NCBI GenBank assembly: GCA_002311665.1
Contig: DBYX01000023.1
Location: forward strand, 71,050-135,049
Source: Lachnoclostridium sp. UBA1175
GTDB lineage: Bacteria > Bacillota > Clostridia > Lachnospirales > Lachnospiraceae
Length of the DNA stretch: 64,000 nt
Reading direction: 5' to 3'
Part shown: positions 57,111-64,000 of the stretch, piece by piece
Position numbering within the stretch: position 1 is the stretch's first letter
Layout of the letters: every line of letters begins with the position of its first letter
Notes under the pieces: generated by a model
Database searches by the model: none
What the model saw: the letters and a program-made list of their open reading frames with translations, nothing else
Told to the model about the DNA's origin: nothing
Position numbers and translations under genes: made by a program

Positions 57111-57560
57111 TTATAATGTGGTTGAATTCTTCAACTGCTCTATTAGGTTTACTGTTTCAGGTTGTAGTCGCGAATAATAAAATGCTAACTCGTTGAAATA
57201 TTTCTCAGCCCTGTTTTGCTTTCCTTTTGACGTGCTTAGTTTAGCTGCATCTCGCAACATCCGATCATAACCTCGGGTAACCACATCTTTCTCAATTCTC
57301 GGAACCTCCGCGCAAATAGCTTCATGTATTTTCTGAGGAGAGACGGTAAACTTAATCTTCTTATCTTCATAATAGCGTAGTCGCTCATAATCAGCCGAAT
57401 ACTTATCCCACTCTGTGATGTAGCGGTCAATAGAATCGGTTGATTCCAAACGCTTTGCACACGTTGTAACTCTTGACAGTATTGAGTTAATTTCTTTTTT
57501 CTCTGCTGCTGTCGGTTTTTTACTGAATAATCCTGACAACAATGTATTAAACATTCCCAT
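57111..57560 (-). CDS. Uncharacterised small soluble protein
   Basis: A 149-residue protein beginning MGMFNTLLSGLFSKKPTAAE. The start at 57560 follows AAGGAGG with six bases; the ORF could start two codons earlier. It is helical, rich in Lys and Arg, with no motif I recognise (SSILSRVTTCAKRLESTDSI-like centre and TARNRAEKYFNELAFYY-like end). It overlaps the channel gene by 14 bases, so the proteins are probably partners. Confidence 0.7.
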   Translation of the reverse strand: MGMFNTLLSGLFSKKPTAAEKKEINSILSRVTTCAKRLESTDSIDRYITEWDKYSADYERLRYYEDKKIKFTVSPQKIHEAICAEVPRIEKDVVTRGYDRMLRDAAKLSTSKGKQNRAEKYFNELAFYYSRLQPETVNLIEQLKNSTTL

Positions 57561-58332
57561 GGTCATCCTCCTTCAATTCTTCTCCTGTTTCATCTTTCTT
57601 CTGCTGTATATCTTTCAAAGCATTCATTTTGTTGATTTCAGTCATATAACCAGCCGTAATGATGCCGGCCGGAAGCGCGACTATCGCAATGCCGAAGATC
57701 GAGGAAATCATCGTGATCACCCGCCCGAGCGTAGACACCGGATAAATGTCACCGTAACCGACCGTGGTAAGAGATACCGTCGCCCAATAGATAGCGTCAA
57801 AGAAGTTCTGGAAGGAGTCCGGCTCCACATTGAATATGATCAGCGCCGACACCATGATGTATCCACCAGCCAAAGCGCACACCGCAACTAAAGAATCCTT
57901 CGAAGATTGGAGAACATTGCCGATAATCTCAAAGCTCTTTGAATACCGCATTGCTTTGAATACTCGAAGAACTCTCATTGCTCGTATCATTCGAAGGATA
58001 CGAAGAACTTTGAAACCACTATTGATTATTGTTAATGACGGAAGTATCGACACCAAATCAACTATTGCCATCACAGAAAAAGGATATCGGATAAATGCCA
58101 TTGCACTTTTCTCTTCAAACTTATAGTCAGCAGTCATCCAACGGAGCAGATAATCCAAGATAAATATCGTGACAGTTGCTCTGTCAACCAACTTCATTAC
58201 CTGAGTATCCGTTTTGAACGCAAGCGGAACAAGACTGACTATAATGACAACAATCATGGCGTAGTCATAAACAGCACTGGCTATATCACGGCCTTCGGAC
58301 TTCTCAATTATCTCGTATATACGCTTTCTCAT
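57547..58332 (-). CDS. Voltage-gated potassium channel
   Basis: A 261-residue six-helix channel. S4 is the basic helix FKVLRILRMIRAMRVLRVFK (about residues 105-125). The pore selectivity filter is TVGYGD in ATVSLTTVGYGDIYPVSTLG (about residues 189-194), followed by S6 with IAIVALPAGIITAGYM. It resembles small bacterial Kv-type channels. The ATG follows AAGGATAATCTT. It lies 73 bases after the KAP gene and overlaps the small protein gene. Confidence 0.93.
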   Translation of the reverse strand: MRKRIYEIIEKSEGRDIASAVYDYAMIVVIIVSLVPLAFKTDTQVMKLVDRATVTIFILDYLLRWMTADYKFEEKSAMAFIRYPFSVMAIVDLVSILPSLTIINSGFKVLRILRMIRAMRVLRVFKAMRYSKSFEIIGNVLQSSKDSLVAVCALAGGYIMVSALIIFNVEPDSFQNFFDAIYWATVSLTTVGYGDIYPVSTLGRVITMISSIFGIAIVALPAGIITAGYMTEINKMNALKDIQQKKDETGEELKEDDHGNV

Positions 58333-58405
58333 AAGATTATCCTTATTTAGTCCTTATAAAACAACAAGCTCAATAAATCCATCGGTTGAGATGAGTAATA
58401 TGCGT

Positions 58406-60331
58406 CTATCTGGAATGGCACTCTACAATCTCTTCCAATTGCTCTTTCAGCCATCCAAGAACCGTTTTTCGTATCACGTCTTCTTCATTTTCTACGTTCA
58501 TTTTATCAATAATCTGACGTATTATAGGAACATCCTTTTCGCCGCTCTCTCGCTTATAGTTTCTTGGATATAACCTACCCAAAAAGTGCCTAAAAACATC
58601 TAATTCTTCAATGCTTGCTTCAGAAATCGCTTTAAACCATAGTTCACTATCTGCTTGACAAAAAACCGCTGTATCGCTAGTGTACATATCCCCATTCGGA
58701 TTAATATATTTGTCTAAATAGCTAGCCCAATTTTCCTCTTGAAGAATAAGATTAACACTATTCTTCCTAGCTTCTTTACTACTAGACTCAATTGCCAGAT
58801 TGATTTCAGCAATTATCTCTCTAATCTCCGCCAATAGTTCTTTTTCCTCAATGAAATGAAGATACGTTTCGTCGAGTCTTTCAGATTCACTAGGCTTCTC
58901 AGTAATACTCTTGATTATGCATTTCTTGGCACGCTCAACATACGATTTATCGAATCCATAGTTTACTATTTTACACAAATTTATGATAATCTGAGAAAAT
59001 AAACTATGGTGATATTTGTTCTTATCAAGTCGATCAATAATCTCCTCCATTCTTGTTTCGCACCACTTTTGGGAATGAATGTAAAACTGGTTTTTCAACA
59101 GTGAAAATGGATCGTCAATTGCAATATTGTGAGATATCTCCTCGACATACTTTTCTATATCGGAACTATACTTTTCAAGGTCGAATTCGCCTGTTTCGAC
59201 ATAAACTTCAACCGAATTAAACCTCCTGTTATTAGCAAAAGAAACCATCTCCGGCTCCCACTTCCGCGGTTTTATGTTTGCCTTGTATTTCACTGTTGCT
59301 AAAAAGCACTCGGAAACTACTTGCGACTGAACGCAGTTTCTTTGCTCGAGGGGAATCGTAATCTCTCTTATTCTTTCCAACAGATATGTTGCCTTTGACA
59401 TAAAGAATTGGAAAGTTCGCAAATTGTGATGACTATGTAAGTCCATACGCAATTTCATGTCCTGAAGGCTTTCCTTCAAAAGGTTCTTTTCATCCATAGT
59501 CAATGTTGATTGTCCAATCATCATTGTACATATTTCTAGGATATTCGGCTCAAAGTGAAGAGTCACCCCTATCAGTTTTTCTCTAATTCTTTTGTAGTCA
59601 CCTGACATGTCTGTTGGTGGAAAGAGTATTTCCTTTCTTCTTTCTAATTCCTGAAGTGAAGCCTTATTTCCCGCACTTACTGTTTTATTTCCGCCAAAAA
59701 TCTCTTCTTCTTTGGGCCAGTCGATGCCATTATCAGCAGCTACCATATACTCAAGTGCAACCCCACTGTTATCATTCACTTGGCATATTTCCTTTTCATT
59801 AGCTACAATAATAACTTTAGTCTCTTCATGTTCTACAAGCCCGTTAATTAGTCCAAACACCTCATTTATGGGACACGAACACCTTTCCAAATCATCAAAG
59901 ATAAAAATGTAGTTTTTTACCATCAGCCAATCAGAGATTAGACCGTATGGATCACTGTTCGGTGCAAATTTCTTTATAGCTGCATTAGCTATTTTTTTCG
60001 ATGTAAGCAGAATATTACTAGACACTTTCGAAGCCAAGCTATTGGTTTTATTGCCTTGTTCTCCTTCCACAATTTTGGGAACTTCTTCCGAAACGCTCCA
60101 GACTAGGTTTTCTTGTATATCTTGTATGCTTTTACAACCATACAGCGAAATATACTTTACCTTTCGACTCACATCTTTTTGCCCCTCATGAGAAATAACA
60201 GAGGCTATTAATTTGTTTTTTACAAAAAAAGTCTTTCCACAGCCCCATTCGCCATCAATTAATACGGCATAGTTGTATGATGAATCCTCGATATACCGAA
60301 GTATTTCTTGTGTTATCTGACTTTCCGTCAT
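58406..60331 (-). CDS. KAP-type P-loop NTPase
   Basis: A 641-residue ATPase: Walker A GEWGCGKT at about residues 27-34, Walker B YIFIFDDLERC at about 147. This is the KAP family pattern, which includes large NTPases found near phage-defence genes. No membrane helices are obvious here (many KAP proteins have four). The start is the ATG at 60331 (GGGAGAAG site); a TTG six codons upstream is less likely. It follows hsdR by 36 bases and its composition is strongly AT-rich. Function is not known; neighbourhood suggests defence. Confidence 0.8.
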   Translation of the reverse strand: MTESQITQEILRYIEDSSYNYAVLIDGEWGCGKTFFVKNKLIASVISHEGQKDVSRKVKYISLYGCKSIQDIQENLVWSVSEEVPKIVEGEQGNKTNSLASKVSSNILLTSKKIANAAIKKFAPNSDPYGLISDWLMVKNYIFIFDDLERCSCPINEVFGLINGLVEHEETKVIIVANEKEICQVNDNSGVALEYMVAADNGIDWPKEEEIFGGNKTVSAGNKASLQELERRKEILFPPTDMSGDYKRIREKLIGVTLHFEPNILEICTMMIGQSTLTMDEKNLLKESLQDMKLRMDLHSHHNLRTFQFFMSKATYLLERIREITIPLEQRNCVQSQVVSECFLATVKYKANIKPRKWEPEMVSFANNRRFNSVEVYVETGEFDLEKYSSDIEKYVEEISHNIAIDDPFSLLKNQFYIHSQKWCETRMEEIIDRLDKNKYHHSLFSQIIINLCKIVNYGFDKSYVERAKKCIIKSITEKPSESERLDETYLHFIEEKELLAEIREIIAEINLAIESSSKEARKNSVNLILQEENWASYLDKYINPNGDMYTSDTAVFCQADSELWFKAISEASIEELDVFRHFLGRLYPRNYKRESGEKDVPIIRQIIDKMNVENEEDVIRKTVLGWLKEQLEEIVECHSR

Positions 60332-60367
60332 TGGTCTTCTCCCTAACAAATAAAAACAAAATGGTTT

Positions 60368-63300
60368 TTAAAGATTCCCATAATTCGAAGAGGATTCCGC
60401 AGCAATTGCTTCATCAATCACAGGAATTGTGTATTGCGCCGTACTGTCCGAATAACCTTCCTCGCTATTATCCGTCCACAGTTCGCACTGCGTCATTACG
60501 GTCTGAAGAGCGTCCTCTACTCCTTCCGGCGGATATTTATACTTTTTTAGGAGTCGTTTTACCATGCTCCGCATCTTAGCGCGGGCCGTTTCTTTCTTCT
60601 GCCAATCAATGGTGCGACTTTTCCGAAGCATCTCCGTCAATTCACGGGTAAGCTCCACCAGCTGTTTGTTGGTATAAAAGTCCTTAATCGCTTCCGGTTT
60701 CGTGAGTGCATCGTAGAAAGCCTTTTCTTCCTGGCTCAGACCTAGTTTCTTTCCTTCCTCTTGAAGCTCCTGTATTTTCTTTGCGGCCTCCAGCAATTCA
60801 CGGATTACTTCTTCGTTCGTAATATGACCGTTATAATACGTCTTAAGAAGCAAATCTATTTTCTCGGAGAACACCGTGGCCTGCACAACATTTGTTCTGC
60901 GGTAAATAGCGATCTGCTCGGCCAACAGTTTTCTCAAAATCTCGGCCACAATGTTTTTCTCTTTCATTCTGGCTATTTCTTCAAGAACCTTAGGGTCAAA
61001 CAAAGAGAATTGTTCTCCAACTTTCTGACTGTCAAAGAGACTGATTACACCGTTACTTTCGACGCTTTGCGTCAGTAGTGAACTAATCTGCTCGTTGATT
61101 TCCTTAAGTGAAAGAGGCTTGCCACCGGTACCGCCACCGACAATCTTCGTTACCGTTGCACGGACTGCCTCAAAGTATGCTGCTTCATGCCGTTCCGTCC
61201 AAGTGGTCATACTAGAGCACAGAGAGTGTGCTTGCTTCAGTAACAATGCTTCCTTCAGATAAATATCCTTACGGGTAGGTTCTTTTGCATCCAATACAAA
61301 ATTAGTTCCTCCGGAAATTGCCTTGGCCATCTTCAGAGGATCATTGCTCATAAAGCCGGAGAAATCAAAGCCGTGCATGAGATCCTTGCAAACCTGTAGC
61401 TTTTCTTGGAACTTCGGATATGCTGTCTTTGCGATATCCATGTCTCCGTATTTTTCACGGTCACGGCGAGTGTATTCCTTCATTGCCTCCTTAAGCGCGG
61501 AAGCGATGCCGACATAATCTACAATGAGTCCGCCTTCCTTGTCTTTAAACACACGATTAACTCTTGCAATAGCCTGCATCAGGTTATAGCCGTGCATCGG
61601 CTTGTATATATACATGGTGGCAAGGGAGGGCACATCGAAACCTGTCAACCACATGTCGACAACAATAGCAATCTTCAACGGACTGTCGTTGTCTTTAAAC
61701 CGATTGGCCATATCTTCCTTATGCGCCTTTGTACCGACAATCTCTTTCCAATCCTCAGGATCACTATTCGAACCGGTCATAACTACGCCGATTTTCTCCG
61801 TCCAATCCGGTCGAATCTCCAACAGTTTCCGGTAGATTTTAATAGCAATCGGACGAGAATATGCCACAATCATAGCCTTTCCGGTCAGAAGATTCTTGCG
61901 GTTCTTCTCATAGTGCTCAACTATGTCCCGGCACAAAGAGTCTATTGTCTGGTCCGCACCCAGCACGCTCTCCATCTGTCCAAGCATACGCTTGCTCTTC
62001 TCGATTGTATTGACATCCGCCTGCTGCTCCAACAAAGAATATGTTGCATCAATAAGTCGCAAAGTATCCTCGTTGAGATTAAGACGGACAACACGGCTTT
62101 CATAATACACCGGTCTCGTTGCTCCGTCTTCAACCGCCTGTGTCATATCATAAACGTCAATATAATCACCGAATACTTCACGCGTATTACGGTCTTTCAA
62201 AGCAATCGGGGTTCCGGTAAACCCAACAAAAGTTGCATTCGGAAGCGCATCGCGAATAATACGTGCGGTACCGATAACTATTCTGGCTTCCTTTTCTCCG
62301 CTTTCATTTTCCGTTTCTACAACACGTTCTTCAAAACCATACTGCCCGCGATGTGCCTCATCAGAAATAACAATAATATTCCGGCGAGAAGAAAGCGGTT
62401 TCTCGCCTTTTTCGAACTTGAACATCGTAGTGAAAATGATGCCGTTGGCCTCCCGTCCTTCCAGCAATTTTGCAAGGTGTTCCTTGCTCTGCGCCTGAAC
62501 CGGTTTTTGACGTAAGAACTCGGTGCATTTAGCGAACTGTGTGAAAAGCTGGTCGTCCAAGTCAATACGGTCTGTCATAACCACTATGGTCGGGCTATCC
62601 AAGGCTTCTTGTAGCAAATGCGCATAAAAAACCATAGAAAGCGACTTACCGCTTCCTTGGGTATGCCAGAACACGCCGCCTTTTCCATCGGATGCTGTTG
62701 CAATCTTTGCCTTCTCGATAGCCTTCTTCACAGCGAAATACTGGTGGTATCCGGCAAGAATCTTATTAGGTTTTGGCGTTTCATTGGAAAACAGAATGAA
62801 ATTCTTGAAGATATCCAGTAATCTCCCGCGTTGGAACATTCCCTCATAGAATGTATCAAACTGGGCATATGCCGTATTCTCATAGTTACCATCTTTCGTC
62901 TTCCACTCCATATAACGATCAAGCCCGGACGTAATAGTTCCCGCCTTATTCGTCGAAAGATCTGAAATCACGCAAATAGCATTGTAATAGAACATGGACG
63001 GAATGTCCTTCATATAATTACGGATTTGGTTAAACGCATTTTCCGCGCTGACCTCATCCTTGGAAGGACTCTTCAATTCCATGAGAACAAGCGGCATTCC
63101 ATTAATAAACAGAATAATGTCCGGTCTCCGATTATTATTGTTCTCAACATATGTATACTGGTTCACAACATAGAAAGAGTTGTTGTCAACTTTTTTATAA
63201 TCCAACAGGTATATAATCGATGTGCGTTCTTCTCCGTGAACATAGTATTTTACCTCCACACCATTCTGGAGATAATTCATGAAGACTGCATTCTTTTGAA

Positions 63301-63523
63301 TCAGGCTGCCGCTGTCGAACGAGCGCAACTTGGCATTTGCCTCCGCTATAGCTTCCTTTGGCATACCTGGGTTTATGCGGCTGAGGCTATCCGTTAAAAC
63401 AGTATCCATCAATGGTGAAGAATAGTCCGTTCTGTCCATATCCGGAGCGTAGATGTGCGTATACCCCATCCCCTCAAACAAAGCTACAACCGCCTGTTCA
63501 AACGTGTCTTCTGTAAAGAACAT
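60368..63523 (-). CDS. hsdR: Type I restriction enzyme, R subunit
   Basis: A 1051-residue motor/nuclease subunit. The N-terminal nuclease has the D-ELK pair in RPDIILFINGMPLVLMELKS (about residues 132-152). Helicase motifs follow: Walker A VFWHTQGSGKSLSM (about 289), DEAHRGQYG (about 386), GFTGTPIALKDRN, and ARVNRVFKDKEGG. The C-terminal part is helical. It needs HsdM and HsdS, which are not in the window and probably lie beyond the right edge. The ATG follows GGGAGGATAAAAGT. Confidence 0.97.
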   Translation of the reverse strand: MFFTEDTFEQAVVALFEGMGYTHIYAPDMDRTDYSSPLMDTVLTDSLSRINPGMPKEAIAEANAKLRSFDSGSLIQKNAVFMNYLQNGVEVKYYVHGEERTSIIYLLDYKKVDNNSFYVVNQYTYVENNNNRRPDIILFINGMPLVLMELKSPSKDEVSAENAFNQIRNYMKDIPSMFYYNAICVISDLSTNKAGTITSGLDRYMEWKTKDGNYENTAYAQFDTFYEGMFQRGRLLDIFKNFILFSNETPKPNKILAGYHQYFAVKKAIEKAKIATASDGKGGVFWHTQGSGKSLSMVFYAHLLQEALDSPTIVVMTDRIDLDDQLFTQFAKCTEFLRQKPVQAQSKEHLAKLLEGREANGIIFTTMFKFEKGEKPLSSRRNIIVISDEAHRGQYGFEERVVETENESGEKEARIVIGTARIIRDALPNATFVGFTGTPIALKDRNTREVFGDYIDVYDMTQAVEDGATRPVYYESRVVRLNLNEDTLRLIDATYSLLEQQADVNTIEKSKRMLGQMESVLGADQTIDSLCRDIVEHYEKNRKNLLTGKAMIVAYSRPIAIKIYRKLLEIRPDWTEKIGVVMTGSNSDPEDWKEIVGTKAHKEDMANRFKDNDSPLKIAIVVDMWLTGFDVPSLATMYIYKPMHGYNLMQAIARVNRVFKDKEGGLIVDYVGIASALKEAMKEYTRRDREKYGDMDIAKTAYPKFQEKLQVCKDLMHGFDFSGFMSNDPLKMAKAISGGTNFVLDAKEPTRKDIYLKEALLLKQAHSLCSSMTTWTERHEAAYFEAVRATVTKIVGGGTGGKPLSLKEINEQISSLLTQSVESNGVISLFDSQKVGEQFSLFDPKVLEEIARMKEKNIVAEILRKLLAEQIAIYRRTNVVQATVFSEKIDLLLKTYYNGHITNEEVIRELLEAAKKIQELQEEGKKLGLSQEEKAFYDALTKPEAIKDFYTNKQLVELTRELTEMLRKSRTIDWQKKETARAKMRSMVKRLLKKYKYPPEGVEDALQTVMTQCELWTDNSEEGYSDSTAQYTIPVIDEAIAAESSSNYGNL

Positions 63524-63544
63524 ACTTTTATCCTCCCAATATGC

Positions 63545-63955
63545 CTATTGTTCAGCCTTCTCTTTCGATCGAAGCCTACATACAAGTACTGTTGCAAGTA
63601 TTACTACCGTAGTTCCCATCAGCAAGCAGCAAATCAATACCATATGCTGTTCGAAGATCATGATGATGTATGACACAACCATAGTAACCAAAAGCGATAT
63701 AACAAGGTAAGCTATTCGCATTGCCGTGCTATTAAACCATCCCATCCAATGAAATAGAGCACCTACCGCACAATACGAAATTGCAAAGGACAATACTCTG
63801 CACAAAATTTGTCCCACGACCGACAGTGGGCTTTCCTCAAAATTGATGGTAATATACCATACCAAAAATGATTTAATCCTTTCCACCAACTTCGGCCTAG
63901 AAAAGACTGCGAATAAAAAGATAACCCATAACAAATGTTTCACTTCTTTAGTCAT
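63545..63955 (-). CDS. Small membrane protein upstream of hsdR
   Basis: A 136-residue protein, start at 63955 (MTKEVKHLLWVIFLF) or a GTG 15 bases earlier. Four or five membrane helices, including FAISYCAVGALFHWMGWF, VISLLVTMVVSYIIMIF and VLICCLLMGTTVVILATVLV, and a basic tail. No family recognised. It ends 21 bases before hsdR, so it is probably co-transcribed with the restriction gene. Confidence 0.7.
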   Translation of the reverse strand: MTKEVKHLLWVIFLFAVFSRPKLVERIKSFLVWYITINFEESPLSVVGQILCRVLSFAISYCAVGALFHWMGWFNSTAMRIAYLVISLLVTMVVSYIIMIFEQHMVLICCLLMGTTVVILATVLVCRLRSKEKAEQ

Positions 63956-64000
63956 AATTTCATTCCCCACAAAAAGAACTATCGTATAAACGAGAATTTA

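Overview
This window looks like chromosome from a Clostridia member of the Firmicutes, probably a Lachnospiraceae-type gut bacterium. The evidence is the rpmG-secE-nusG-rplK-rplA order with an L10 leader, LiaF/NarL-type two-component systems, SpaA-like surface proteins, strong AGGAGG ribosome binding sites and TTGACA/TATAAT promoters. The genus call is inference; no rRNA or tRNA gene was seen. Positions 1 to about 45.7 kb are fairly GC-rich. From about 45.9 kb to the right edge the sequence is more AT-rich, most clearly at 58-60 kb, and the gene content is accessory.

Layout. 0-7 kb: a secreted protein cut by the left edge, then rplL and rplJ with their own promoter and L10 leader, an ABC-2 transporter lodged between rplJ and rplA, and rplA, rplK, nusG, secE, rpmG, all on the minus strand. 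7-12 kb: a MoxR ATPase / DUF58 / transglutaminase operon. 12-17 kb: a zinc-ribbon membrane protein, an M32 carboxypeptidase and a repeat-rich surface protein. 17-20 kb: a LiaF-like protein, histidine kinase and NarL-type regulator. 20-24.6 kb: an FtsX/MacB-type ABC transporter behind two matching dyads, and an ECF sigma / membrane anti-sigma-like pair. 24.6-30 kb: a 5'-nucleotidase-like phosphoesterase, a YczE-like membrane protein, a Nudix hydrolase, a tandem-duplicated terminator-ended unit that may be two small RNAs, a 2-hydroxyacyl-CoA dehydratase-like protein, and upp. 30-37 kb: an ABC-2 transporter with its kinase and regulator (LnrJKLMN-like arrangement), divergent from an MsbA-like exporter. 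37-41 kb: a membrane Ser/Thr kinase, a lipoprotein-like/VanZ-like pair and two divergent paralogous 146-residue helix-turn-helix proteins sharing a palindromic operator candidate. 41-45.7 kb: two paralogous membrane metallophosphoesterases around a secreted protein, with a low-molecular-weight phosphatase.

45.9 kb onward is read as a genomic island with its integrase at the left end: int, xis and a double SpoVG-like protein (a Tn916-like recombination module), XRE, WYL and ribbon-helix-helix regulators, a peptidase-like/SpaA surface protein whose 3' end is cut off beside a long inverted repeat, a CAP-domain protein, a VanZ protein, a zinc-site protein, an HhH-GPD-like protein, then a voltage-gated K+ channel, a KAP-type P-loop NTPase, the type I restriction subunit HsdR and a small membrane protein. 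HsdM and HsdS are not in view and would be expected past the right edge.

The most promising undescribed items are the duplicated terminator-ended unit at 27.4-27.9 kb, the divergent helix-turn-helix pair and its kinase neighbourhood at 37-41 kb, and the HsdR-KAP NTPase-K+ channel run at 57-64 kb, which may be a membrane-acting defence module.
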